Source: Streptomyces sp. H27-C3
GTDB taxonomy: Bacteria; Actinomycetota; Actinomycetes; Streptomycetales; Streptomycetaceae
Length of the DNA stretch: 64,000 nucleotides
NCBI RefSeq assembly: GCF_030063415.1
Contig: NZ_JASITA010000033.1
Span: forward strand, 1 to 64,000
Reading direction: 5' to 3'
The translations under genes were made by a program, and so were the position numbers. Shown here piece by piece: positions 42,878-51,767 of this stretch; position 1 is the first letter of the stretch; every line of letters starts with the position of its first letter. A model generated the notes under the pieces. That model was given only the letters and a program-made list of their open reading frames with translations. It had not been told where the DNA came from and did no database searches.

Positions 42878-43552
42878 ATGCTCACGCTGCTGCACACCTC
42901 ACCGGTCCACGGCCCGGTCTTCGACGCACTCAGGGACCGGCATCACCCCGGCCTCGGACTGCGCCATCTGGTGTACGAGGACCTGCTGGCCGCGGCCCGC
43001 TCCGAAGGCCCCGGGGCCATCGACTCCGCGCTCGCCGCGGTGCTCACCGAGGCGGTCACCGACGGTGCCACGGCCGTGCTGTGCACCTGCTCCACCATCG
43101 GTGGCGCGGCCCAGGCGCACACGGCGCGGCTCGGTGTGCCCGTCCTGCGCGTCGACCGCCCGATGGCCGCCGCGGCCGTCGCGGCGGCGCCGGAGCGCGG
43201 CACGGTCCGGATCGCGGTGGTAGCGGCGCTGCGCAGCACCCTGGCGCCGACCACCGACCTGATCAGGGAGGAAGCGGCAGCGGCCGGGCGGCGGGTGGAC
43301 ATCCGTGCCGTGTCCGCCGGGGGCGCGTGGGAGCGCTTCGAGAGCGGCGACCGGGACGGCTATCTGGACAGCGTGGCCCGGAGCGTCGACGGGATCACCG
43401 GGGCCGATGTGGTGGTGCTGGCCCAGGCCTCGATGGCGGACGCGGCCGACCGTACGGGCACGGCCCTGCCCGTGCTCTCCAGCCCCGCCCCGGGTCTGCG
43501 CGCCGCGGTGGCTGCCGCCGGGGATGCCGAAAGATCTGCTCAGGACGTGTGA
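42878..43552 (+). CDS. Asp/Glu/hydantoin racemase-family protein
   Basis: A 224-aa protein with the racemase-family core: the first active-site region TAVLCTCSTIGGAAQAH (Cys visible), the middle segment VDRPMAAAAVAAAP, and VVVLAQASMADAAD where the second catalytic Cys would be (Ala here). That loss is shared by many members whose reaction is not racemisation, so the true activity is unknown. I chose ATG at 42878; an in-frame ATG at 42815 would overlap the upstream gene by 13 bases. Last gene of the polyol operon. Confidence 0.72.
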   Translation: MLTLLHTSPVHGPVFDALRDRHHPGLGLRHLVYEDLLAAARSEGPGAIDSALAAVLTEAVTDGATAVLCTCSTIGGAAQAHTARLGVPVLRVDRPMAAAAVAAAPERGTVRIAVVAALRSTLAPTTDLIREEAAAAGRRVDIRAVSAGGAWERFESGDRDGYLDSVARSVDGITGADVVVLAQASMADAADRTGTALPVLSSPAPGLRAAVAAAGDAERSAQDV

Positions 43553-43626
43553 CCCCGCCGGGCGGGGAAAGGCGGACGGGGAGAAAGTGGGTCTTGACCC
43601 GTACCACGATCGTCAGGAGGTCAGCT

Positions 43627-43830
43627 GTGACCCAGCCTTACCCCGACCCCGTGCCGCCGTCCCCGACCCCGACACCGGGCCCGCTGGGACCTGAGCCGGG
43701 CCCCACGCCAGGACCGCTCCCCGGCCCGCCGTCGCCCGTCCCGCCGGGACCGGCCCCCGACCCGATCCCGCAGCCGCCGGGGCCCGACCCGGGCCCGGAG
43801 CCTGCTCCGGGCCCGCTGTCGGGGATCTGA
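43627..43830 (+). CDS. 67-aa extremely proline-rich protein
   Basis: VTQPYPDPVPPSPTPTPGPL begins a protein that is almost entirely Pro, Gly, Pro-x and Asp, with no hydrophobic segment and no signal peptide. GTG at 43627 is preceded by AGGAGG at ideal distance, which is the main reason to believe it. Function unknown; structural or disordered. It ends 10 bases before the convergent gnd stop. Confidence 0.6.
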   Translation: MTQPYPDPVPPSPTPTPGPLGPEPGPTPGPLPGPPSPVPPGPAPDPIPQPPGPDPGPEPAPGPLSGI

Positions 43831-43840
43831 CCGGCTCGGG

Positions 43841-45283
43841 TCAGCCGGTGTTCACCTCGGAGCGGTCGCCGCCCCAGAGGGTGTGGAACGAGCCCTCGCG
43901 GTCGGTGCGCCGGTAGGTGTGCGCCCCGAAGAAGTCACGCTGGCCCTGCGTCAGGGCAGCGGGCAGCCGCTCCGCGCGCAGCGCGTCGTAGTACGCGAGC
44001 GCGGCCGAGAAGCCGGGCGTGGGCACGCCCTGCTGCGCGGCGGCTGCCACTACCGCGCGCCAGTCGTCCTGGGCCGCACCGATCTCGTCGGTGAACCCCT
44101 TGTCGGAGAGCAGGCTCGGCAGTTCGGGCCGGGCGTCGTACGCCGTCCTGATCCGGTCCAGGAACGCCGCGCGGATGATGCAGCCCGCGCGCCAGAGCGC
44201 GGCCACCGCGCCGAGGTCGATGTTCCAGTCGTACTTTTCGCTGCCCGCCTGGATCTGGTGGAAGCCCTGCGTGTACGACACGATCTTCGACGCGTAGAGC
44301 GCCTGCTCCACCCGGTCGGCGAAGACCGTGGCTTCCGCCTCGCCGAGCGGCGCGGACGTCGGTCCCGGCAGCGCGCGCGAGGCCTTGCGCAGATCCGCGT
44401 GGCCGGACAGCGAGCGGGCGAAGACCGCCTCCGCGATGCCCGAGACCGGCACGCCGAGGTCGAGCGCGATCTGCACGGTCCAGCGCCCCGTGCCCTTCTG
44501 CTCGGCCTCGTCGGCGACGATGTCGACAAAAGGCTTTCCGGTGGCCGCGTCCTTGTGGGCGAGCACCTCCGCGGTGATCTCGATCAGATACGAGTCGAGC
44601 CGCCCGGTGTTCCAGGAGCGGAAGGTCTCCGCGATCTTCTCGGGGCTGTAGCCCGCGACGGTACGCAGCAGGTCGTACGCCTCGGCGATCAGCTGCATGT
44701 CGGCGTACTCGATGCCGTTGTGCACCATCTTCACGAAGTGGCCCGCGCCGTCAGGACCGATGTGGGCGACACACGGCGTGCCGTCCTTCGCCTTCGCGGC
44801 GATCTTCTCCAGCAGCGGCCCGAGGGACTTGTAGGACTCCGCCGATCCGCCCGGCATGATGCTGGGCCCGTTCAGCGCACCCTCCTCGCCGCCCGAGACG
44901 CCGGTGCCGACGAAGTGGATGCCGCGCTCGCGCAGCTCCTTCTCACGGCGCCGGGTGTCCTCGAAGTGCGCGTTGCCGCCGTCGATGATGACGTCGCCGG
45001 GCTCAAGCAGCTCCGCGAACTCCTGGATCACCGCATCGGTCGGCTCACCGGCCTTGACCATGATGACCAGCCGGCGGGGGCGCTCCAGCGAGGCGACGAA
45101 GTCCGCCGCGCTGTCGGCGGGGACGAAGATGCCCTCCTCGCCGAATTCCTTGACGAGGTCGTGCGTCTTGGCGGCCGTGCGGTTGTGCAGGGCGACCGTG
45201 AGGCCGTTGCGGGCGAAGTTGCGCGCGAGATTGCGGCCCATTACCGCGAGCCCCGTGACACCGATCTGGGCTGTACCAGTCAT
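43841..45283 (-). CDS. gnd: 6-phosphogluconate dehydrogenase (NADP-dependent)
   Basis: A 480-aa protein, the usual length for the long-form enzyme. Converts 6-phosphogluconate to ribulose 5-phosphate with NADPH and CO2 release in the oxidative pentose phosphate pathway. N-terminal dinucleotide site GVTGLAVMGRNLARNFARNG, the motif VIIDGGNAHFEDTRRRE, the VGTGVSGGEEGALNGPSIMP segment and the 6PGD signature EQKGTGRWTVQIALDLGVP. ATG start. Monocistronic. Sits next to a decayed sugar-uptake region. Confidence 0.95.
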   Translation of the reverse strand: MTGTAQIGVTGLAVMGRNLARNFARNGLTVALHNRTAAKTHDLVKEFGEEGIFVPADSAADFVASLERPRRLVIMVKAGEPTDAVIQEFAELLEPGDVIIDGGNAHFEDTRRREKELRERGIHFVGTGVSGGEEGALNGPSIMPGGSAESYKSLGPLLEKIAAKAKDGTPCVAHIGPDGAGHFVKMVHNGIEYADMQLIAEAYDLLRTVAGYSPEKIAETFRSWNTGRLDSYLIEITAEVLAHKDAATGKPFVDIVADEAEQKGTGRWTVQIALDLGVPVSGIAEAVFARSLSGHADLRKASRALPGPTSAPLGEAEATVFADRVEQALYASKIVSYTQGFHQIQAGSEKYDWNIDLGAVAALWRAGCIIRAAFLDRIRTAYDARPELPSLLSDKGFTDEIGAAQDDWRAVVAAAAQQGVPTPGFSAALAYYDALRAERLPAALTQGQRDFFGAHTYRRTDREGSFHTLWGGDRSEVNTG

Positions 45284-45435
45284 TCCTGTGCTCCTGGATT
45301 CCGTCGGGTACGTGAAGAATCAGACGTAAGAATCAGTATGGATACGGACCGGGTGGTCCCGCCGTCCAGGGATCATCAAGCCATACCAGTGGGCCCTGAT
45401 TCCCGCGTTGCGCGGAACCGGTCACACCGCATTCA

Positions 45436-45750
45436 GAACTTGCCGCCGAGGGCCGCCTGGTGGTGCTGACCCGCGGTGCGCGCGGCAGTACGGCGTACAC
45501 CGCGTCCGGACCGCCGCTCTCGGTGCCCGGCGCGCCGGTCGAGGTCGTCAACACGATCGGCGCCGGAGACGCCTTCACGGCCGCGGTGCTCAGCCGGCTC
45601 ACCGAGCTGGGCGCGCACCGGGCCGACGCCGTGGCGACACTCGCGCCCGAGCAGGTCCGGGAGATGCTCACCTTCGCCGCGCAGGTCGCGGCCTCGGTGT
45701 GCGGGCACGCAGGCACGGAGCCTTCCCTGCCGTCGGGTGTCCAGGGCTGA
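45436..45750 (+). pseudogene. 3' remnant of a PfkB-family sugar kinase
   Basis: About 105 codons encode the C-terminal third of a PfkB/fructokinase-type enzyme: ELAAEGRLVVLTRGARGSTA, then the conserved VEVVNTIGAGDAFTAAVLSR. The N-terminal two thirds and any start codon are missing, so the product cannot be functional. The normal terminator follows. It implies that a sugar kinase gene once stood beside gnd. Confidence 0.8.
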
Positions 45751-45772
45751 CCCGGCACCCGCCACGCACGGA

Positions 45773-45802
45773 TGGACCGGCTCGAACGTCGAGTCGGTCC
45801 AC
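45773..45802 (+). terminator. Strong hairpin terminator after the PfkB remnant
   Basis: TGGACCGGCTCGA and TCGAGTCGGTCCA form a 13-bp stem (one mismatch) around a 3 to 4 base loop, followed by CCCGTTTTC with a T-run. Confidence 0.8.
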
Positions 45803-45815
45803 CCGTTTTCGCCCT

Positions 45816-45855
45816 GGCAGGAACAGGCAGGAACAGGCAGGAACAGGCAGGAACA
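45816..45855. repeat. Four tandem 10-bp repeats GGCAGGAACA
   Basis: GGCAGGAACA occurs four times in perfect tandem just after the beta-glucosidase gene. Ten-base spacing is one helical turn. Probably replication slippage; no function evident. Confidence 0.85.
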
Positions 45856-45872
45856 GACGCGATCCGGCGGGC

Positions 45873-47225
45873 TCAGGCCGCCTTGCGTGCCCCGCGCGCC
45901 GAGGAGCGGATGATATCCGCGTAACGGTGCCCGCTGCCCTTGATGGTGCGGCGCTGGGTCTCGTAGTCGACGTGGATCAGGCCGAAGCGCTTGTCGTAGC
46001 CGTACGCCCACTCGAAGTTGTCGAGCAGCGACCAGGCGAAGTAACCGGCGAGCGGCGCGCCCTTGCCCGCGGCCCGCGCGCACGCCGCCAGGTGCTCCTC
46101 CAGGTAGCGGGCGCGCTCGGGGTCGTCGACGGTGCCGTCGGGCTTGACGACGTCCGGGTAGGCGGAGCCGTTCTCCGTGACGTAGATGCTCCGCGCGCCG
46201 TAGTCGTCCGTCAGGCGCATCAGGAGCTGCTCCAGGCCGTCGGCGCACACCTCCCAGTCCATGGCGGTGCGCCGACCGGGTGCTTCCACCTGCTTGGCGT
46301 GCGGCAGCGGGCCTGTCGGGTCGTCGGCCACCACATTGCGGAAGTAGTAGTTGAGGCCGAGCCAGTCGAGCGGCGCGGCGATGGTCTCCAGGTCGCCGGG
46401 GCGCTCGGGGAGGGCCACGCCGTACAGGTCCAGCATGTCCTGCGGGTAGCCGCGGCCGTGGATCGGGTCGAGCCACCAGCGGTTGGTGTGCCCGTCGGCG
46501 CGCACCGCCGCGGCCCGGTCGGCGTCGCTGTCGGTGGCGGGCTCGCAGGGGCTGAGGTTGTTGACGATGCCGACCCGTGCGCCGGGGACTGCGGCCCGTA
46601 TCGCCTGGGTGGCGAGGCCGTAGCCCAGGTGCAGGTGGTACGAGGCGTTGACGGCGGCCGTCAGGTCGGTCAGGCCGGGCGCCATCCTGCCTTCGAGGTG
46701 ACCGATCCACGCGGAGCACAGCGGTTCGTTGAGGGTCGCCCAGTCGCGCACCCGGTCGCCGAGCCGGTCGGCCACCACGGCGGCGTACGCGGCGAAGTGC
46801 TCGGCGGTCTCCCTGACCGGCCAGCCGCCGCGGTCCTGCAGGGCCTGCGGCAGGTCCCAGTGGTACAGCGTGGGGAAGGGCGTGATGCCCGCTTCCAGGA
46901 GGCCGTCGACCAGGCGGTCGTAGAAACCAAGACCGGCCTCGTTGACCTGCCCGCTGCCGCCCGGCACCACCCGCGGCCAGGCGATCGAGAAGCGGTACGC
47001 GTCCACGCCCAGCTTCTTCATCAGCGCGATGTCCTCGCGCCAGCGGTGGTAGTGGTCGCAGGCGATGTCGCCGTGGTCGCCGTTGTCGATGGCTCCGGCG
47101 GTGCGGGAGAAGGTGTCCCAGATGGACGGCGAGCGGCCGTCCTCCGACACCGCGCCCTCGATCTGGTAGGCCGAAGTGGCCACGCCCCAGGTGAAGTCGG
47201 CGGGCAGGGCATTGAGGTCGTTCAC
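45873..47225 (-). CDS. GH1-family beta-glucosidase
   Basis: A 450-aa glycoside hydrolase family 1 enzyme. It has the N-terminal signature FTWGVATSAYQIEGAVSEDG, the acid/base in ATLNEPLCSAWIGH and the nucleophile in SIYVTENGSAYPD; the C-terminal WSLLDNFEWAYGYDKRFGLI is complete. It hydrolyses cellobiose and other beta-glucosides in the cytoplasm (no signal peptide). The GTG at 47225 has AGAAAGG upstream and is preferred over a GTG at 47243. Downstream of the permease genes, it appears intact although its transporter is not. Confidence 0.92.
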   Translation of the reverse strand: MNDLNALPADFTWGVATSAYQIEGAVSEDGRSPSIWDTFSRTAGAIDNGDHGDIACDHYHRWREDIALMKKLGVDAYRFSIAWPRVVPGGSGQVNEAGLGFYDRLVDGLLEAGITPFPTLYHWDLPQALQDRGGWPVRETAEHFAAYAAVVADRLGDRVRDWATLNEPLCSAWIGHLEGRMAPGLTDLTAAVNASYHLHLGYGLATQAIRAAVPGARVGIVNNLSPCEPATDSDADRAAAVRADGHTNRWWLDPIHGRGYPQDMLDLYGVALPERPGDLETIAAPLDWLGLNYYFRNVVADDPTGPLPHAKQVEAPGRRTAMDWEVCADGLEQLLMRLTDDYGARSIYVTENGSAYPDVVKPDGTVDDPERARYLEEHLAACARAAGKGAPLAGYFAWSLLDNFEWAYGYDKRFGLIHVDYETQRRTIKGSGHRYADIIRSSARGARKAA

Positions 47226-47245
47226 GGACTGCCTTTCTGGCACGG

Positions 47246-47935
47246 CTACTTGACGGCGCCGGCGGTGAGACCGGCGACGAGGTAGCGCTGGAGGAGGAGG
47301 AACCCGATGACGACCGGGATGCTGACGACGAGCGAGGCGGCCACGACGACCCGGAAGAGTGCGCCGAGCGGCCCGCAGCCGTCGACCATGGCCGCCTCGT
47401 CCAACTCCCGGGGGATGGAGTCGAAGTACCCGATGAGCATCCAGATCGAGAACGGCAACGAGAAGGTGAGATACGCGAGGATCAGGCCGCCGCGCGATCC
47501 GTAGAGCGCGACGCCCGTCGCGTTACCGATGTTGACGTAGATCAGGAAGAGCGGGGGCAGGAAGAGGATGCCCGGGAACATCTGGGTGGAGAGCACGGTG
47601 ACGGTGAACAGGCGCTTGCCGCGGAAGCGGTAGCGGCTCACCGCGTACGCCGCGAAGATCGCGATGATCACCGAGCAGACCGTCGCCGAACTCGCCACGA
47701 TCAGCGAGTTGAGGAAGTAGCGGGCGAGCGGGACGGTCTCCCAGATGTCGAAGTACGGGCGGATCGTGAACCCGCTGGGGATCCAGCGGAACTTGCCCGA
47801 GACGTCCTCCAACGGCTTGAGCGAGCTGCTGAGCATGACGTAGACGGGCAGCAGGGCGAACGTGGCGATCAGGCCGAGCACGATGCGCCGAGTCCATACG
47901 AAGGACATCGGGGGCGCGGTGGGGGACTTAGGCAT
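47246..47935 (-). pseudogene. MalG-type sugar ABC permease with apparent internal in-frame deletion
   Basis: The frame encodes a carbohydrate ABC inner-membrane permease, MalG/CebG-like: start MPKSPTAPPM and PVYVMLSSSLKP, then the EAA loop IPRELDEAAMVDGCGPLGAL, and the normal C-terminal end LLQRYLVAGLTAGAVK. It is 229 aa, whereas the family is about 275 to 280. After FRVV the sequence jumps straight into VAASLVVSIPVV, so roughly 45 to 50 residues with membrane segments after the EAA loop appear missing in frame. It is probably non-functional. ATG overlaps the upstream permease stop by 8 bases. Confidence 0.72.
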
Positions 47936-48400
47936 CGGCGCTCTTCCTCCCGCGCGAAGTGAAGAACAGGTACACGGCGGTCACCAGCAGCAGGAAGAGC
48001 AGCAGCAGGACGGACATGGCCGCGCCACTGCCGAAGTTCCAAGTGGCGAACGACGACTGGTAGATGTGGATGGAGATCAGGTCCGCGGCCCGCGGCGCCG
48101 ACTTGCCGAACAGTACGAACGGCGTGTTGAAGTCGTTGAAGGTCCACAGGAACAGCACGAGGACCAGTACCTGGTTGATGGGCGCCAGCGAAGGCAGGGT
48201 GATCCGCCGGATCTGCTGCCAGATCCCGGCGCCGTCGATCGAGGCCGCCTCGTACAGCTCGCGCGGAATGTTCTGGAGCCCGGCCATGATCATGAGGAAC
48301 GCGAACGGCCAGGTCTTCCAGATGGCGACGACGGCCAGCGCGATGAAACTGTTGTCGCCGATCAGCCAGAACGACGGGCTGTCGGTGAGGCCCAGCTGGG
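47928..48400 (-). pseudogene. MalF-type sugar ABC permease, 5' part deleted
   Basis: The C-terminal half of a MalF-like permease is readable: LGLTDSPSFWLIGDNSFIAL, then WKTWPFAFLMIMAGLQNIPR and the EAA-loop ELYEAASIDGAGIWQQIR, with three further membrane segments to the normal end. Upstream of about 48400 the frame leaves the family and enters the antisense of a ROK gene. Start codon and first three or so membrane segments are lost. Confidence 0.82.
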
Positions 48401-49209
48401 ACGCCGTGCCCCTGGAGGCCTTGCTGCGCGAAACGGCAGGGCTGCCCTCCGAGGTGCCGTTTTTCATCGACAACGGCGCCAAGACGCTGGGCCAGGCCGA
48501 AATGTGGTTCGGCGGCGGACGCGGGGCGCGCGACGCCGTCATCGCCCTGATCGGCTCCGGTGTGGGCGCCTGCGTGGTGGTCAACGGCGCCCTGTACGGC
48601 GGCGCGCACAGCAGCGCCGTCGAATGGGGGCACACCACACTGCGGGTCGGCGGTCGCCGCTGCCGCTGCGGGTCCCTGGGCTGCCTGGAGGCCTACGCGG
48701 GTGCGCAGGCGCTGCGCGAGCGCTGGCTGGAGGCGGGCGGGCCCCTGTCGGAGGGTGCCGACGAGGAGACCGCGCTGGCCGCCCTGCTGCTGGCGGCGCA
48801 TCCCGGTGACGGCGGTCCGCCGGCCGACCCCGCGGCCGTTCAACTCTTGGACGAGACGGCAGAGTTCCTTGGGGCGGGCATCGCCGACCTGGTGAACCTC
48901 TTCCACCCCGAGCGCATCCTCCTCGGCGGCTGGGCCGGTCTGATGCTCGGCCCCGCGCTGCTGCCCGCCGTACGCGGGTACGCGGCCCAGTACGCCCTGC
49001 GCTACCCCGCCGAACGGACCGTCATCGAGCTGGGCAGACTCGGCCCCGACGCGGTGACCGTGGGGGCTGCGACCCTTCCCCTGGCCGACTTCTTCGCACG
49101 CGGCGGCAGGCGCAGACAGCAGCTGCCCGACGAAGCGTGGCCTGGCCAGGCGGCGTTGGTGGCGGAGGACGAGTGGCGCGCGTACGGGGTGGGCAGGAGC
49201 TCGGGCTGA
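48394..49209 (+). pseudogene. ROK-family regulator/kinase, 5' part deleted
   Basis: About 271 residues of a NagC/XylR-type ROK protein: SWDAVPLEALLRETAGLP, FFIDNGAKTLGQAEMWFGG, then ALIGSGVGACVVVNGALYGG and the zinc motif CRCGSLGCLEAYAG. The N-terminal HTH and start codon are gone. The break falls at the same place as the break in the divergent MalF-like permease, so one deletion removed both 5' ends plus whatever lay between, presumably a sugar-binding protein and the promoter. Confidence 0.82.
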
Positions 49210-49401
49210 CTTCCGTACCACCGACGTGAGTTCGACGCTCACGGAGGCCTTACGACCTCGGGGGCAATAGTGCGCGGGCTCCCGGCGTCATGCGACTACG
49301 CCTCCGACGTCGTAAGTGCCCTCGGCCCTTGTCATGGCCTGTTCGGGCCCGTACTTTTGCCGATTGCGACGTGTCCGAAGCGTAAGTGGGGGATTCGAGT
49401 C
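49210..49401 (+). promoter_or_regulatory. Leader region of the Rpf-LysM-M23 gene
   Basis: This 192-bp gap should contain the promoter and 5' leader. Genes of this type in Streptomyces often carry a c-di-AMP (ydaO) riboswitch. I looked for its conserved GGGGAGCC-type core and did not find it, so none is called. No clear ribosome site precedes the ATG. Confidence 0.35.
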
Positions 49402-50628
49402 ATGGCCTCAACCGGTCGTCATCGGCGGTACCAGCCCAGCCGCATCAACCGTGCCTCGCTGACGGTCACCGCCGGAGGAGCCGGAATGGCTCTCCCCCTG
49501 GTCGCCACCGGGTCGGCCGGCGCCGCCTCCGTGGACGTCTGGGAGAAGGTCGCGGCCTGCGAGTCGACCAGTAACTGGGACATCAACTCGGGCAACGGCT
49601 ATTACGGCGGCCTGCAGTTCAAGCCGTCCACCTGGCAGGCGTACGGCGGCACGGCCTACGCGCCGCGCGCCGATCTGGCCACCAAGGGCCAGCAGATCAC
49701 CGTCGCCGAGAAGGTGCTCAAGGGACAGGGGCCGACCGCCTGGCCGCTGTGTTCGGTGCGCGCGGGCCTCACCCGCGGTGGCGACGCCCTCGACATCGGC
49801 ACCGGACCGAAGGCCGCGCCGCCCCGGACCCAGAAGGTCTCGACCCCGGCGCCCGCCAAGCCCGTCCGGGCCAAGGCCGCTCCGGCCAAGCCCACGGCCG
49901 CGCCCCCCAAGGGGACGTACACCGTCGCCGGTGGCGACACACTCTCCACCATCGCGGACACCGAGCGCGTCAAGGGCGGCTGGCAGCGACTGTACGAGGC
50001 CAACCGCCAAGTCGTCGGCGACGACCCCGACTTCATCCTCCCCGGCCAGCGACTGGCCATCGAAGGCACCCAGAAACGCGCTGCCAGGGACAGGACCGCC
50101 GACGCCGAGCGCGCCTCGGCCACCGCACCGGCCAAGAAGGCACCGGCGGCGCAGAAGACCGAGAAGACCGCACAGAAGACGCAGCAGAAGGCACCGCGGA
50201 AAACACAGAGCGCGCCGAAGACATCCGGGCTCTTCGCCCCGGTGGAAGCCGGGCCGAGCACCCCCTACCGTGCCGCCGGCGCCTCCTGGGCCAAGGGCTA
50301 CCACACGGGCGTCGACTTCCCCGTCGGCACCGGAACCGCCGTGAAGTCCGTCGCCTCGGGCCGCGTCGTCTCGGCCGGCTGGGGCGGGGCGTACGGCTAC
50401 CAGGTCGTCGTGCAGCACAACGACGGGAAGTACAGCCAGTACGCACACCTTTCGGCGCTCACCGTCCGCGAGGGCCAGAACGTCGGTGGCGGGCAGCGCA
50501 TCGGCCGCTCAGGATCCACCGGCAACAGCACGGGGCCGCACCTGCACTTCGAGGTGCGCAGCGGCCCCGGCTACGGATCCGACATCGACCCGCTGGCCTA
50601 CCTCAGGGCGGGTGGCGTCGTCGTCTGA
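49402..50628 (+). CDS. Secreted Rpf-like transglycosylase with LysM and M23 domains
   Basis: A 408-aa exported cell-wall protein. After a signal peptide (to about residue 42, ending GSAGAAS) comes an Rpf/transglycosylase domain: VDVWEKVAACESTSNWDINS, GNGYYGGLQFKPSTWQAYGG, KGQGPTAWPLC. A LysM domain follows (GTYTVAGGDTLSTIADTERV, then FILPGQRLAI), a basic Lys/Ala/Thr-rich linker, and an M23-type domain (HTGVDFPVGTGTAVKS, HLHFEVRSG). It likely cleaves peptidoglycan during growth or spore germination, comparable to Streptomyces RpfD. ATG at 49402 gives the shortest sensible signal peptide. Its end overlaps the convergent transporter gene by 31 bases. Confidence 0.9.
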   Translation: MASTGRHRRYQPSRINRASLTVTAGGAGMALPLVATGSAGAASVDVWEKVAACESTSNWDINSGNGYYGGLQFKPSTWQAYGGTAYAPRADLATKGQQITVAEKVLKGQGPTAWPLCSVRAGLTRGGDALDIGTGPKAAPPRTQKVSTPAPAKPVRAKAAPAKPTAAPPKGTYTVAGGDTLSTIADTERVKGGWQRLYEANRQVVGDDPDFILPGQRLAIEGTQKRAARDRTADAERASATAPAKKAPAAQKTEKTAQKTQQKAPRKTQSAPKTSGLFAPVEAGPSTPYRAAGASWAKGYHTGVDFPVGTGTAVKSVASGRVVSAGWGGAYGYQVVVQHNDGKYSQYAHLSALTVREGQNVGGGQRIGRSGSTGNSTGPHLHFEVRSGPGYGSDIDPLAYLRAGGVVV

Positions 50629-51683
50629 TCCCGGGAGCGGGTCTCCTCGCGCGGGCGCGGGCGGCGACGGCGCTGCTCCATCACGGGCATCGGCTGCGAG
50701 CGGGGCGCCGACGGCTGCCGGGATCCCTGCGCCTCGCTCACCGACCTCGCGGGCGCCCGCCGCACGGACACCGGCGGCAGCGGCGTCCGTGACGGCACCG
50801 CGGGCGCCCGCGAAGGCGCCACGGGCAGCTGCGGCCTGTCCGTGCGCGCGCCGAGCCGCTCCGTCGTCAGCAGGATCAGCCCGCCGGCCGCGACAGCTCC
50901 GCAGCCCAGTGCCAGGGCGGTGCCCAGCACGCCGTAACGGAAGTGCTCGCCGAAGAGCATGATGCCCACGCCGGCCGCCACCACCGGGTTGATCATGGTG
51001 ACGGCGGCCAGCGGTGCGGCCAGCCCGGCGCCCCGGTAGGAGGCCTGCGAGAGCAGCAGGCCCGCCGTCGCGAGCGCGGCGATGACCAGCAGGCTCGGCA
51101 GCTGCCCGGTCAGTGCCGCGGACGATGTCCAGTCCACGGCGACGGTCTTGGTGAACACCGAGGCGATTCCGAAGGCGGCGCCGGCCGCCGTGGCCAGCAG
51201 GATGCTGCGCACGGCCGTACGGTGCACGCGCTGGGCGACCGCGAACAGCGCCGCCACCGCGCCGAAGGCCGCCAGCGCCACCGTCAGCCGCTCGACGCCG
51301 CTCAGCGACTGCGCGTCGGTCGTGCCGGTCAGCGACAGCAGCCCCGCGAGTCCGACCGACGCCATGATCGCGCCGCGCCAGGCGGTGGCGCCCGCCCCGC
51401 GACGTACGAACACCGCGGCCATCGGCAGCGCGAAGACAATGGTCAGCGCACCGAGCGGCTGGACCAGGCTCAGCGGCCCGTACGCAAGCGCCCCGACATG
51501 CAGCAGCGCACCGACCCCGTTGAGCGCCACGGCGGCCCACCACCCGCCGTGGCGCAGCGGGGCGTACGGCCGGTGCGGAGCGGCGGAGGCGACGCGTTCC
51601 TGCACGATGGCCGCGGCCGCGTACGCGACCGCGGAGACCAGCGCCATCAGCACGGACAGGGCGAGTGCACTCATGTACTCCAC
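50598..51683 (-). CDS. DMT/EamA-family transporter with basic tail
   Basis: This 361-aa protein has about nine membrane segments (MSALALSVLMALVSAVAYAA onward; LVQPLGALTIVFALPMAAVF; AVTMINPVVAAGVGIMLFGE), the duplicated drug/metabolite transporter pattern, then an 80-residue hydrophilic Arg/Pro-rich tail. Substrate unknown. GTG at 51683 has GAGGAG upstream; an internal ATG at 51674 is the alternative. The tail-coding region runs into the Rpf gene. Confidence 0.8.
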   Translation of the reverse strand: MEYMSALALSVLMALVSAVAYAAAAIVQERVASAAPHRPYAPLRHGGWWAAVALNGVGALLHVGALAYGPLSLVQPLGALTIVFALPMAAVFVRRGAGATAWRGAIMASVGLAGLLSLTGTTDAQSLSGVERLTVALAAFGAVAALFAVAQRVHRTAVRSILLATAAGAAFGIASVFTKTVAVDWTSSAALTGQLPSLLVIAALATAGLLLSQASYRGAGLAAPLAAVTMINPVVAAGVGIMLFGEHFRYGVLGTALALGCGAVAAGGLILLTTERLGARTDRPQLPVAPSRAPAVPSRTPLPPVSVRRAPARSVSEAQGSRQPSAPRSQPMPVMEQRRRRPRPREETRSRDQTTTPPALR

Positions 51684-51713
51684 GATGTCTCCTCGAAGGC
51701 TCCGCGTCGTCGT

Positions 51714-51767
51714 CCTTGAGCAGGCATTGCGACGTACTGCTGACGTAGTACGCGAGTACGCTCAAGG
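51714..51767. promoter_or_regulatory. Nested inverted repeat between the DMT and FhuF-like genes
   Basis: CCTTGAGC (51714-51721) and GCTCAAGG (51760-51767) flank an inner GTACT/AGTAC pair. As DNA it could be an operator pair. As RNA it could fold in the transporter leader. It does not resemble a DmdR/IdeR iron box. Confidence 0.4.

Noticed and set aside
43883..45469. Plus-strand 528-aa ORF opposite gnd
   Set aside because: Shadow of a clear gnd on the minus strand.
45816..45855. Short tandem repeat as a possible CRISPR array
   Set aside because: 10-bp units with no spacers; simple tandem repeat only. No cas genes in the window.
49210..49401. Possible c-di-AMP (ydaO) riboswitch upstream of the Rpf gene
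   Set aside because: The conserved GGGGAGCC-like core could not be found by eye, so it is not called.
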